Below are positions 21,278-30,074 of a stretch of DNA of 64,000 nt, piece after piece. Source of the DNA: an uncultured Collinsella sp. (GTDB lineage: Bacteria; Actinomycetota; Coriobacteriia; Coriobacteriales; Coriobacteriaceae); assembly GCA_900542315.1 (NCBI GenBank), contig UQMV01000003.1, positions 1 through 64,000 of the forward strand, read 5' to 3'. The position numbers were made by a program, and so were the translations under genes. Numbering within the stretch: position 1 is the stretch's first letter; the number at the start of each line of letters is the position of its first letter. A model generated the notes under the pieces. The model was given only the letters and a program-made list of their open reading frames with translations, had not been told where the DNA came from and searched no databases.

Positions 21278-21345
21278 TGCCGTCTACGGATTTTGGGACA
21301 TGCGGCCCGTTTTTTGAGCCTGCCTGTCGGTACACTAAAAGCACT

Positions 21346-23229
21346 ATGGGTACCCGCGAGCGACATATCGGCCATGCGGCCGCCCGATCCGCACCTGTGG
21401 CGGATCCCAGGGGCGGCAGGCTCTTCGCCATGCCGCGATTCCTTGTTGGTATAACACATCAGGTGTACCGTCACCGCGTCTTCGTCATTGCCGGCGTCAT
21501 AACCGCACTGTTTCTTCTGCTTTTGGCGGTCTTGCCGGCGTCATTCGCTTCCGATCCCAAGCTCTCCAACACCGTGCCCATCTATAACGAGGTGTCCAAA
21601 GAAGTCGTGGACGGGCTTATCCATTCGAGCTCGATTCCGCTGCTCCTCGCTGCCGTCGCGTTCTCAATCTGGGGTGTGCTGGTCTATCTGCGCTGTCTGG
21701 ATTACGTCTTGCGCCGGCGCCTCGTTGCCGTTGCCACCATCAGCGCCTTGTGGATGATCGAGGTCATCCTCAAGTACAAGTCGTTCACGCCGTTCTATGC
21801 CACCGTGCTGTGGTACCTGTACTACGTGCCCATGACGCTCATTCCGCTCCTCTACCAGCTGTGCGGCCTGCGCCTTGCAGGGTTGGAGCAACATCGTGCG
21901 GGTCGCCGCTACCGCACAGCCCTGTGGATCGCGGCCATCCTGCTCATTGGGTTTGTGCTTACCAACGATTTTCACCAACAGGTCTTTCATTTCGATCGCT
22001 CGAGTGAAACCTGGAGTAACGATTACACGTACGGCTGGGGCTATTTTGCCGTTCTGATATGGACGGCCTTTAACTTTGTCGCCTTTTTCATTTTGGTGGG
22101 TCGGTCATCGTCCTTCCGTATCCAACGTTTTTCGGGCACGGCGGCACTCGTGCTGCTGGGCGGCGCGTTCTTTGCCATTTCGTACGCCCTGCGCGTGCCT
22201 TGGGCATGGAAGCTCAACTTTTCGCTCGTCTATTGCGTGCTGTGCGTGGTGACGCTCGAGATTTGCCTCGATTGCGGCGTCATTCCGTCGTACCACGGCA
22301 TTGCCAACATTTTCGACACCCTGCCGCTCGATCTTAAAGTTATAACGCGCGACCTGCAGGAAGTCTATGCCACGCCGGTATCAAAGCCGATTCCGGCGGG
22401 TGTGCGCGAAGAGCTGCGCGCTCAGGAGCACGGGCATGCCCACGCCTTTACCGTGGCGTCCGATCCCGATGTGATGTACCGCGCCTTCCCACTGCTAGGC
22501 GGATCGGCATTGCTCGCCCAAGACGTATCGGAGCTCAACGAGCTCAATCGCGAGCTGGCGTACCGGCGCATGGAATTGCAGCGCCAAAACGAGCTACTTA
22601 CGGCCGACTACGATCTTAAGACGCATCTTGCCGACCAGGAGGCCGAGGCCTTGCTGGTCAAAGATGTCGACCAGACGCTTGCCCGCGCGCTCGATGAGAT
22701 GCATGGGCTGCTGGGCTCGCTGCCGCCGTTAACCGATGAGGCATCCTCGCATGAGCGCTATCGCATGCTGCAATGTGCCAAGATGCTCGTCGCCTATTGC
22801 AAACGCAAGGGCTCGCTCACGTTGGCGCAGCATGGGGAAAGCGGATTTGACCGCGATCGCATCCAACTCATTGCCAACGAGCTGGCAAGTGACTTGCGCA
22901 CCATCGATGTCGACTGCGCTTCGATCATCGCCATACAGCGTCCGATGCATGCCAGTACGGTAAGCGCGCTGTACGACTGCGTGTATGACTTTGCGTTTTT
23001 CGCCTACACCACCGATCATCCGGCACTCATGTACCATCTGAGCGAACACGATTCGTGCAGCGTGGAGCTGCGTGCCACACTCTTTTCCAACGACGAGGAA
23101 GACTTGTCGCAGACGCCCGCCGCGCACGAGCTCGAGGTTGCACTGCAGGGGCGTAACGTGGCGTATCGTCTTGAGGGCGAGGCCGGTCAGCTGCGTATGA
23201 TCGTGCTGATGCCGCGGGCGGGTGAGTGA
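21346..23229 (+). CDS. 7TM sensor-like protein with degenerate kinase region
   Basis: This 627-residue protein has an N-terminal membrane segment, then about seven further spans (residues ~85-310) resembling the histidine-kinase N-terminal 7TM domain, a helical linker (LNELNRELAYRRMELQRQNELL), and a C-terminal region arranged like a kinase dimerisation/ATPase module but without recognisable H, N, G1 or G2 boxes. The ATG at 21346 lies about 10 bases after TACACT, so the mRNA may be leaderless; ATG 21430 is an alternative. Its stop overlaps the next gene, a true histidine kinase, so it is probably the signal-input partner. Confidence 0.7.
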   Translation: MGTRERHIGHAAARSAPVADPRGGRLFAMPRFLVGITHQVYRHRVFVIAGVITALFLLLLAVLPASFASDPKLSNTVPIYNEVSKEVVDGLIHSSSIPLLLAAVAFSIWGVLVYLRCLDYVLRRRLVAVATISALWMIEVILKYKSFTPFYATVLWYLYYVPMTLIPLLYQLCGLRLAGLEQHRAGRRYRTALWIAAILLIGFVLTNDFHQQVFHFDRSSETWSNDYTYGWGYFAVLIWTAFNFVAFFILVGRSSSFRIQRFSGTAALVLLGGAFFAISYALRVPWAWKLNFSLVYCVLCVVTLEICLDCGVIPSYHGIANIFDTLPLDLKVITRDLQEVYATPVSKPIPAGVREELRAQEHGHAHAFTVASDPDVMYRAFPLLGGSALLAQDVSELNELNRELAYRRMELQRQNELLTADYDLKTHLADQEAEALLVKDVDQTLARALDEMHGLLGSLPPLTDEASSHERYRMLQCAKMLVAYCKRKGSLTLAQHGESGFDRDRIQLIANELASDLRTIDVDCASIIAIQRPMHASTVSALYDCVYDFAFFAYTTDHPALMYHLSEHDSCSVELRATLFSNDEEDLSQTPAAHELEVALQGRNVAYRLEGEAGQLRMIVLMPRAGE

Positions 23230-24725
23230 TGATGCAGATGCCGCTTATCCTTCCCCAGATCGTTGCGCTCGATGTGCTCTTTGCCTTGGTGGCATGCCTG
23301 CAGACCATCCATGTTCCGCTCATCGCATCGCGTCGTTCGTCTTACAACCGCAAAGTGATTTGCGTCTATGAGTCGAGCCTTGTGCTGCACTTGATTATCT
23401 CGGCCGTCATCTTGTTCGCGTCGAGCGGGTCGTATCTGGTGGCGCCGCTCTATGTCGTCGCCGAGGCGGCGGGCGCGCTGCTATGGCTCAACGCCGCGAT
23501 TGCCGCCTATGGCGTAGTCCTTATGGTGCATTATCGTCGTCCCGTCATGATGGTTGAGCTGCTGCTTGTTGCCGCCGCGACGCCGCCGGTTGTTTACGTC
23601 ATGGGTTCGGCGTGGCCCGCAGTCCTTATCGCGGAGGGCGCGTTCTTCCTGTTCCGCTCCGTCGCGGCGCTTTTGATGGACGTGCGCAACCGCCAGGAGG
23701 ACATCACGGCGTTTTCGACGATCGAGACTATTAACGTGATCCCCGTCGGCATTCTGTATCTGGATTCGAAGGGCCGCCCGCTGCTCATGAACCGCTGCAT
23801 GCGCAGGAACCTTGTGGAGCTTCACATGCCCACCGACCTGCACGACATGAGCGATACGTGGGGCGGTCTTCGAAAACTCAGTGCGCAGATGCCCGAGAGC
23901 AGCAAAAACCGCGTTCGAATCGACCTGGACCGCTTTGGGGAGGCACGTGCGGTGGTCGAGGTTTCCCCCTCCGAGATTCGTCTGTTCGCGTGCGATGAGG
24001 TTATGGTTTCGGGCCGCCCCTTTGAGCGCATTATCGGCTTGGACGTGACGGAGTACGCACATGCCCACGACCGTCTGGCGCAGACCAACCACCTGCTCGA
24101 GCTTGCGGGCCAAGAGCTCCAGGCCCAGATCGAAGAAGTCAAAAAGGTTGCCGACAATGCGGCCTACCTGCGTATGCGCGCCCGCGTACACGACGTGATC
24201 GGGCAGCGCCTGTCCATTCTCCATCGATACTTGGAGGAGGGGCGTCTGGATGACGAGTCGCTCGAGCAGATTGACCCGCTGCTGCGCTCGATTGCCGCCG
24301 ACCTGCGTAGCGGTGGCGACAGCGAGCCGGCGGAGCAGCTCGGCAATATCGTTCATGCCTTTGGCCTGGTGAGCGTGCAGATCGATGTGGATGGATCGCT
24401 TCCGGACGATGCACACGTCGCTGCCGCCTTTTTGCAGATTATCCGCGAGGCGTCGACCAATGCCACCAAGCATGCGCAGGCTCACCAAGTCCAAGTGCGC
24501 CTGTGGCAGGAGGGGTCGGATGGCGGTGCCATTGCCCACATGACGGTATCAAACGACGGCGCGCCTGCTCCCGTATCGTGTCGCGAGGGAACGGGTATTC
24601 CTGGTATGAGGCATGTCGCGCAAAATCTGGGCGGCAGCCTGGAGGTCCATGCCGCCCCGCCCTTTACGCTTGCGGTGTCCATTCCGCTGAACTCCAACGC
24701 AACGGTCCAAAGGAGAAGCTCATGA
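23229..24725 (+). CDS. Membrane sensor histidine kinase (HATPase_c type)
   Basis: This 498-residue kinase has about six N-terminal membrane spans, a PAS-like stretch (FSTIETINVIPVGILYLDS), a coiled coil, a dimerisation helix with phospho-acceptor H321 (RARVHDVIGQRLS), and an ATPase domain with the N-box IIREASTNATKHA and glycine box GTGIPGMRHVAQNLGGSLEV. It starts with an ATG overlapping the TGA of the previous gene and ends with an ATGA overlap into the response regulator, indicating translational coupling of the three genes. The stimulus is unknown. Confidence 0.9.
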   Translation: MMQMPLILPQIVALDVLFALVACLQTIHVPLIASRRSSYNRKVICVYESSLVLHLIISAVILFASSGSYLVAPLYVVAEAAGALLWLNAAIAAYGVVLMVHYRRPVMMVELLLVAAATPPVVYVMGSAWPAVLIAEGAFFLFRSVAALLMDVRNRQEDITAFSTIETINVIPVGILYLDSKGRPLLMNRCMRRNLVELHMPTDLHDMSDTWGGLRKLSAQMPESSKNRVRIDLDRFGEARAVVEVSPSEIRLFACDEVMVSGRPFERIIGLDVTEYAHAHDRLAQTNHLLELAGQELQAQIEEVKKVADNAAYLRMRARVHDVIGQRLSILHRYLEEGRLDDESLEQIDPLLRSIAADLRSGGDSEPAEQLGNIVHAFGLVSVQIDVDGSLPDDAHVAAAFLQIIREASTNATKHAQAHQVQVRLWQEGSDGGAIAHMTVSNDGAPAPVSCREGTGIPGMRHVAQNLGGSLEVHAAPPFTLAVSIPLNSNATVQRRSS

Positions 24726-25342
24726 TTCGTATCCTTATCGTCGAAGACCAGGCCATTCTGCGCGAGAGCCTCGCGCGCTCCGTTGGGGACCAGCCCGACA
24801 TGACCGTTGTTGCCGCCATCGCCGATGCCTCAGATGCCTTGGACGTCGCGCTCAAGGAGCATCCGGACATGATTTTGATGGACGTGTGCACCGAGCATGA
24901 TTCCAACGGCATCGTGGCGGCGGCGCGCATCAAAGAGCAGCTGCCCGAGTGCCGCGTCATTATCATGACGGGCATGCCCGAGATTACGTTTGTGGATCAG
25001 GCGCGCGAGGCAGGCGTCGACAGCTTTGTGTACAAGAACGTCGGCATCGATGAGCTCTTTGCCGTGATGCGCTCCACGCTGGCGGGCTATTGCACGTTTC
25101 CCAAGCCGCCCGAAAGCATCTTTTCGGGCACGGCGGCGCTCGACGACGTTGAGTTGTCGATTTTGCGCCTTGCCTGCGAAGGCAAGAGCCGTCGCGAGAT
25201 CGCGGCCGAGTTGTTTATGAGCGAGGGCACCATCAAGCGCCGCATCTCGGAGATTCTCAACAAGACCGGCTACGACAACATCATGCGCCTGGCCGTGCAC
25301 GCGGTAACGGAGGGCAGCATTGTTCCCAACATGGAGCGCTAA
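24722..25342 (+). CDS. LuxR/NarL-type response regulator
   Basis: This 206-residue protein has a receiver domain with acidic pocket EDQ near residues 8-10 and phospho-acceptor D54 (ILMDVC), Lys in FVYKN, and a LuxR helix-turn-helix at about 140-195 (LACEGKSRREIAAELFMSEGTIKRRISEILNKTG). GGAGAAGC precedes the ATG, which overlaps the kinase stop. It is the DNA-binding output of the adjacent 7TM/kinase pair. A strong GC hairpin follows at 25370-25402. Confidence 0.95.
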   Translation: MIRILIVEDQAILRESLARSVGDQPDMTVVAAIADASDALDVALKEHPDMILMDVCTEHDSNGIVAAARIKEQLPECRVIIMTGMPEITFVDQAREAGVDSFVYKNVGIDELFAVMRSTLAGYCTFPKPPESIFSGTAALDDVELSILRLACEGKSRREIAAELFMSEGTIKRRISEILNKTGYDNIMRLAVHAVTEGSIVPNMER

Positions 25343-25369
25343 CGCTCGGTACGCATCGGCATAAAAGCG

Positions 25370-25402
25370 ACGGGGCCGCAGGATTAACTCCTGCGGCCCC
25401 GT
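25370..25402. terminator. Bidirectional hairpin between convergent genes
   Basis: ACGGGGCCGCAGGA and TCCTGCGGCCCCGT are perfect 14-bp arms around TTAAC. It separates the plus-strand response regulator from the minus-strand lipoprotein. No long T-run on either side. Confidence 0.75.
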
Positions 25403-25451
25403 CTGGTGTGCGCGGATGTGTCCGCCAATCCGCGGCTGATGTTACATGCCG

Positions 25452-26294
25452 TTACGCGATGGTTGCGCTGTAGGAGGCGACGTCCTCGTAGGAATCGGTC
25501 AGGTAGGCGTCGATGCCAATGGTCGTGTTGACCAGGTCGTCGAGGCTATCGAGCTCGCCGCTCGAGAACGTGAATTCCTCGGTGGCGTTGGTGCCGGGCA
25601 TCAGGTGAGCCGAGAACCAGGGTTCCTTCATGGTGCCGTTGACGTTGGTCTTACCGCTGGGAGCGTAGAAGGTCAGGTCCTTGTCGCTCTTGTTGGTGAT
25701 GTTGACGACAAAGCCGATGTCGCCCCAGTCGTCCTTGAACTTCTCGGTGACGGTGATGGTGCACAGATCGTCATCGGCGACGGTGACGGCGGGGGAGATT
25801 TCGGCGCGCTGGACGTCGTCGTCTTCGACGGCCTCATCGATCTCCTCTTCCTTTTCGGCAGCCTCGCGATCCTTCTTCACCGTGCCGGACAGATCCTTGT
25901 CGGACTTGGTAAAGACGAGGTTGCCGTCATCCTCTTCGAGGATGAGTTTGCCGTCCTTGAGCTTCATGTCGTGCGACTCATCTTCGGCGGTGATCGTCAC
26001 GGTGGTGGCGTCCTTTGCCTCCCATTTAAGGTCGACAACCTCAAGGAACAGGTCGAGGGCACCTGTACCGTCCTCGTCGAGAATCAGGACGCAGTGGACA
26101 CCCCAATCCTCGAGCATCTTCATGTACTCATCGGTCAGCTCTTCGCCATCCACGGTTCCACCCGAGAGTTCCCAGCTGCCGACGAAGTCGGCCTTGGGGT
26201 CTTTGGCGCCGCCGCTGCAGCCCGTCAGGGCAAAGGCGAGCGCCAGGACGCATGTCAGGAATGCGAGTACGGACTTTTTGAACGTTGTCTTCAT
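25452..26294 (-). CDS. Secreted lipoprotein with DUF-like beta domains
   Basis: This 280-residue protein has a lipoprotein signal peptide ending ALAFALTGC (lipidated Cys25), then an acidic mature part with a first beta-rich region (VGSWELSGGTVDGEELTDEYMK) and a C-terminal region resembling an immunoglobulin-like DUF4352 fold (FVVNITNKSDKDLTFYAPSG). AAGGAGG 5-6 bases before the ATG gives a strong start. It lies 80 bases after the SPFH/zinc-ribbon gene on the same strand, so it may be expressed with that cluster. Function unknown. Confidence 0.8.
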   Translation of the reverse strand: MKTTFKKSVLAFLTCVLALAFALTGCSGGAKDPKADFVGSWELSGGTVDGEELTDEYMKMLEDWGVHCVLILDEDGTGALDLFLEVVDLKWEAKDATTVTITAEDESHDMKLKDGKLILEEDDGNLVFTKSDKDLSGTVKKDREAAEKEEEIDEAVEDDDVQRAEISPAVTVADDDLCTITVTEKFKDDWGDIGFVVNITNKSDKDLTFYAPSGKTNVNGTMKEPWFSAHLMPGTNATEEFTFSSGELDSLDDLVNTTIGIDAYLTDSYEDVASYSATIA

Positions 26295-26374
26295 GGTGTC
26301 CTCCTTAATCGAACGAAACCCATAGAAGCAGGAGCGGGGGCGGCGGATCCCCCGCCAATTACCAGATAGAGGGG

Positions 26375-27616
26375 CTAGGGCCTGGGCGTTCCGCAGTTGC
26401 TGCAGAACTTGCCGCCGTTTTCGCTACCGCAGTTGGGGCAGAACCACTTGGCCGGTGCCGGGGCAGGCGCGGGGCTGCCGCACTCGGGGCAGAACTTGCC
26501 GGTGTTGGTGGCGCCGCAGCTGCAGGTCCACGTGCCGGCCGCAGGCGCGGCGGCGGGAGCCGGTGCGGGGGCGGGGGCCGGAGCCGGTTGCGGGGCGGCC
26601 TGCTGCTGCGCCTGGCCGGCAGCGAACAGCTGGCTGGCGTTCATGCCGCCCATGCCGCCTGCCATACCCATGCCCATAAAGCCGGCCATCGCGCCGTTGG
26701 GGTTGGCCGCCGCGGCACGCATCGCGTCGCTCTGGGCACTGGCGATGTTGGCGGCTGCCATGGTGGGATCGCGCATGACGGCGGCCTTCTGCAGGTCCTT
26801 GATCATCTGCTCGTCTTCTTGCGAGGCGGCGATGGAGTTTACGCCAAAGCTCACGATCTCGACGCCACGCAGGTCGCGCCAGTCGGCGGAGAGGACCTCG
26901 TTGAGCGCGCGGGCGAGCTCGGTGGTGTGGCCGGGGATGGCGCTGTAGCGGATGCCCATCTCCGAGATCTTGGCAAAGGCGGGCTGCAGGGCGGTGAGCA
27001 GCTCGGACTTAAGCTGGCTATCGATCTTGTCGCGCGTGTAGCTATCGGTCACGTTGCCGCACACATTGGTGTAGAACAGCAGCGGGTTGGTGATGCGGTA
27101 CGAATACTCGCCGTTGCAGCGCACGGAGATGTCGACGTCCAGGCCAATATTGTTGTCGACCACGCGGAAGGGCACGGGCGAGGCGGTGCCGTACTTGTTG
27201 CCGATGATTTCCTTGGTGTTAATGAAGTAGACGCGCTGGTCCTTGCCCGCGTCGCCGCCGAAGGTGAAGCGGCTGCCGATATTGGCGAAGGTCTCCTTGA
27301 TGGAGTCGCCCAGGTTGCCGCTAAAGACGCTCGGCTCGCTGCCGGTATCGAAGACGAACTCGCCGGGCTCCAGTGCGACTTCGATGATCTTGCCGTTTTG
27401 CACCACGAGCATGCCCTGGCCGTCGTTGACGGCGATGACGGAGCCGTTGGAGATGACGTTGTCCTCGCCGTGTGTGTTGGAGCTGCGGCCGCCGGTTCGT
27501 TTGACGCCCTTGCAGGCCAAGACGTCAGCGGGCATCGATTCGCAGTAGATAAATTCCTTCCACTGGTCGGCCATGACGCCGCCGGCAGCTCCCAATCCAG
27601 CTTTCAAGAGTCCCAT
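26375..27616 (-). CDS. SPFH-domain protein with C-terminal double zinc ribbon (YdjI-like)
   Basis: This 413-residue protein has an SPFH-like core (about 40-300: GMLVVQNGKIIEVALEPGEFVFD, VVDNNIGLDVDISVRCNGEYSYRI), an Ala/Met/Gly-rich segment, a Pro-Ala linker of repeated PAPA, and two C-terminal CxCG/CPxCG zinc ribbons. Homologues such as Bacillus YdjI belong to membrane-stress complexes with PspA-like and zinc-ribbon membrane proteins. Here the next minus-strand genes upstream are two zinc-ribbon proteins, but no PspA gene is visible. AAAGGAAG precedes the ATG. Confidence 0.85.
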   Translation of the reverse strand: MGLLKAGLGAAGGVMADQWKEFIYCESMPADVLACKGVKRTGGRSSNTHGEDNVISNGSVIAVNDGQGMLVVQNGKIIEVALEPGEFVFDTGSEPSVFSGNLGDSIKETFANIGSRFTFGGDAGKDQRVYFINTKEIIGNKYGTASPVPFRVVDNNIGLDVDISVRCNGEYSYRITNPLLFYTNVCGNVTDSYTRDKIDSQLKSELLTALQPAFAKISEMGIRYSAIPGHTTELARALNEVLSADWRDLRGVEIVSFGVNSIAASQEDEQMIKDLQKAAVMRDPTMAAANIASAQSDAMRAAAANPNGAMAGFMGMGMAGGMGGMNASQLFAAGQAQQQAAPQPAPAPAPAPAPAAAPAAGTWTCSCGATNTGKFCPECGSPAPAPAPAKWFCPNCGSENGGKFCSNCGTPRP

Positions 27617-27664
27617 GGTGATCTTCCTTTCTCGTCAAAGTCCGGGTGGTATTGGTCGGATTGC

Positions 27665-28987
27665 TTAGTCGTCCTTGTCGTCCTTCATGACAACGGTGGT
27701 CTCGGTGTGGCTGAAGGTGTCGTGCTTCTCGACCAGGTCGAGCTCGCCGCAGTACTCGTCGGCGTGAGTCGCCTCGTTGGCCGTCTTGAGCTGGCCTACC
27801 AGCAGCACGTCTCCGATGATCACGATGATCAGCGGCGCGACGATGTTGATGAGGATGCCCTCGATATCAAAGGTGAGGTAATCCGGATCGAAGGCGTATT
27901 CGCCCATAAAGAGAATCTGGGAGAGGACAAATCCGATCACAAAGAACAGCAGCGAGGCGATAATGAGCTTGGGCTTGGAGCAGGGGAGCTCGCCGACCAT
28001 ACGGCCGGTTTGGCCGTTCATGGCAAACAGGTAGCTCTTGCCGTTCCACGAGGTCGAGAGCATCCAGACGGGGAACAAGGCGTAGTCGCTGTCTTCCCAG
28101 GTGTAGTCGAGCTGCTTGCTCTCGACCGAGGCATCGTCGTACTCATCGATAACGGTCTCGCGCAGGGCCGAGATCGTGCTTTCTTCCATACGGCGCTCGG
28201 CACGGGCCTTGCAAGTCTCGCAGTCCTCATCGTAACGGTTGGCGATGTAGCCGGGCATGTAGGCGACCGAGAACGGGCGCAGCGCGTCGTAGTCAAACGG
28301 TTCGATGGCGTCCATGTGGCCGTCGGGCATCTTGGACGATCCGTCGACGGGCACGCGCTCAAACGAGATATTGCCCTTACGGTAGGCATCGTAGTGGTCG
28401 GTGGTCGTGACGGTGCGGTCGGATTCCTCGGTCACGGTCTCGTTGGTTGCGTCAAAGTGCACTTCGCCGTCCACGCGGGCGCCGTAGAGCCAAAACGGCA
28501 CGTAGACGCCTTGGACTTCGTCGATGTGGTTGCCGGTGACAAAGCTCTTGGGCAGCAGGATCTTGCCCTTGTAGTGCTCCTTGAGCGCGGCCAAGACATC
28601 GTCGCGCCCGAGCTTAAACGGAATCACCAGGTCGGGGGAGAAGTCGCCCGAGAGCTGGCCGGGCGCCACGGCGGGATTGCCGCAGTATGGGCAGGTGGAG
28701 ACGGCGACGGTGCCGTCCGAGATCAGCTCGGCGCCACACGACGAGCAGATATAGCCGGCGTTTTGGGCCAGTTCCTGCACCGCATCGTCGGATGCGGGCT
28801 TGGATGTTGCGGCCGCCGCATCGGCTTTGGCATCTGCCTTGTCCTGGCGCTCGCGATAGAGAGCCTCGACCTCTTCGACTTCAAAGCGCGAGTCGCAGTA
28901 GTCACAGACGAGCTTTTGCTCGGCGCTGGCAAAATGCAGCGGGCCGCCACACGCGGGGCACTGATAGTTAACGCTTTCGAAGGCCAT
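27665..28987 (-). CDS. TFIIB-type zinc-ribbon membrane protein (YdjG-like)
   Basis: This 440-residue protein has two N-terminal zinc ribbons (CPACGGPLHFASAEQKLVCDYC and CSSCGAELISDGTVAVSTCP), a charged linker, a long soluble domain (residues ~125-340) and two C-terminal membrane spans (LIIASLLFFVIGFVLSQILF and GILINIVAPLIIVIIGDVLL). It resembles the membrane anchor of Ydj-type SPFH/PspA stress systems. AAAGGA supports the ATG. It is 48 bases upstream of the SPFH gene and 24 bases downstream of the DUF4428 gene, an evident operon. Confidence 0.82.
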   Translation of the reverse strand: MAFESVNYQCPACGGPLHFASAEQKLVCDYCDSRFEVEEVEALYRERQDKADAKADAAAATSKPASDDAVQELAQNAGYICSSCGAELISDGTVAVSTCPYCGNPAVAPGQLSGDFSPDLVIPFKLGRDDVLAALKEHYKGKILLPKSFVTGNHIDEVQGVYVPFWLYGARVDGEVHFDATNETVTEESDRTVTTTDHYDAYRKGNISFERVPVDGSSKMPDGHMDAIEPFDYDALRPFSVAYMPGYIANRYDEDCETCKARAERRMEESTISALRETVIDEYDDASVESKQLDYTWEDSDYALFPVWMLSTSWNGKSYLFAMNGQTGRMVGELPCSKPKLIIASLLFFVIGFVLSQILFMGEYAFDPDYLTFDIEGILINIVAPLIIVIIGDVLLVGQLKTANEATHADEYCGELDLVEKHDTFSHTETTVVMKDDKDD

Positions 28988-29011
28988 GATCGGTCCTTTC
29001 CGTGCCGAGGG

Positions 29012-29749
29012 CTATGCGCCGATGGCGCCGCCGCAGTATTCGCAGCGCCCACTGGCATCGGGAATGGTGGTGGCGCCGCAGAAGGGGCAGGTCACCGCGG
29101 TCTTGGGGGCCTTGGCGGCAACGACGCTATCGCGCGTCTCCTGACGCAGCTGCACCAGCGCGTCGCGAACCTCGGTTGCCTGACGTTTGGCCTCGCGGTA
29201 CTCGATGGATCCGCGCTGCTCGATGGTGGAGTCGTTCACGCGCAGGTCAATCTCGGTAAAGTACGGCGTGTTGACGTGGATGGTCAGATTGAAGTCGTAA
29301 TCCAGGTCGTAGCGCGGCGGGTCATAACTCTCACGCTCGCCGTCCTTGGTCTCACGATAGATCTCGGTGCGGTGCTCATCGATGTCCATGTCGCAGCCGA
29401 GTACCTGAGAGAACTCGATGATGTCGGGGTTGGCGTCACGCCAGCGCGTCTGCGAAGTAATGATCAGCAGGCCCGCGTCCTCGTCGAGCATAATATTGGT
29501 GCGCCCGGCCGAGAGCGTGCGCGTGGGGTTGAACGATGCCAGGCGCTCGGCGTTAGCCTCGCGATAGGCGAGCTGCTCGCGAATGTCGTCCGCGGTGCTA
29601 GAGCGATAACCGCCAAAGAAGGGAGAGAGCTTGCCGACGCATTCTTTGCACAGGTAGCCTTCGTTGATCTTGGTCTTACCTAGAAGTCCCAGCTCGGTAC
29701 CGCAAATCGCGCACTCTTTCTTCTCGAACATCTTGTCAAAGAAGCCCAT
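29012..29749 (-). CDS. DUF4428 zinc-binding protein
   Basis: This 245-residue protein begins with a DUF4428 treble-clef-like zinc site (CAICGTELGLLGKTKINEGY, then LCKECV), has a central beta-rich PH/GRAM-like region, a helical segment (YREAKRQATEVRDALVQLRQ), and ends with another CPFCG...CEYCG ribbon. First gene of a three-gene zinc-ribbon/SPFH operon. GGGAGGC before the ATG. Possibly an adaptor of a membrane-stress complex; the role is inferred only from neighbours. Confidence 0.8.
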   Translation of the reverse strand: MGFFDKMFEKKECAICGTELGLLGKTKINEGYLCKECVGKLSPFFGGYRSSTADDIREQLAYREANAERLASFNPTRTLSAGRTNIMLDEDAGLLIITSQTRWRDANPDIIEFSQVLGCDMDIDEHRTEIYRETKDGERESYDPPRYDLDYDFNLTIHVNTPYFTEIDLRVNDSTIEQRGSIEYREAKRQATEVRDALVQLRQETRDSVVAAKAPKTAVTCPFCGATTIPDASGRCEYCGGAIGA

Positions 29750-29881
29750 GGTTGCCTCCCATCAACAGGTAGCGTGTGTCACTTTTGATGATGGGGGAGC
29801 GCGCGATCTTTCACGATACCCAGACGGCTCAAGAGGTCTCCACAACTGGGACACATGGCCCATTTTTCATCCCCAAATAAC

Positions 29882-29944
29882 TTGCGGTGAAATAGTTCCT
29901 AAATGTGGGCCATAGAAGGCCAAACAGGAACTATTCCACCGCAA
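29882..29944. repeat. Repeat family C copy 1 (TTGCGGTGAAATA hairpin)
   Basis: Arms 29882-29900 and 29926-29944 pair over 19 positions with one mismatch; the conserved outer part is TTGCGGTGAAATA, the inner part GTTCCT/AGGAAC is specific to this copy. It lies in the 325-base gap 29750-30074, which contains only this element and the family D repeats. Confidence 0.85.
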
Positions 29945-29950
29945 CTTCTG

Positions 29951-30043
29951 GGTAGTCATCGGGGACGTTCTTAAACGACTAGTCGTTGGGGGCAGTCTTC
30001 GGCCACTCATTGGGGACGTACTTAAATGAGTGGCGGTTGGGGA
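29951..30043. repeat. Repeat family D copies 2 and 3 (GGGGACGTNCTTA core)
   Basis: Two adjacent elements. The second has arms CCACTCATT (30003-30011) and AATGAGTGG (30025-30033) around GGGGACGTACTTA. The first, near 29951-29985, has AGTCAT and ACGACT around CGGGGACGTTCTTA. Core shared with 46212-46267; arms differ but remain complementary. Confidence 0.75.
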
Positions 30044-30074
30044 CACTCCGTGCCGAATGTGGGCGCCGTCCTTG

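Noticed and set aside
26588..29683. A 1031-codon open frame on the plus strand
   Set aside because: It runs antisense across three well-supported minus-strand genes with zinc-ribbon motifs. In GC-rich DNA such long shadow frames are common; the translation shows low-complexity Gly/Val/Asp and no domain or ribosome site.
29882..30043. Insertion-sequence remnant
   Set aside because: The repeats here are short palindromes without transposase fragments or terminal-repeat pairs bounding a longer element.
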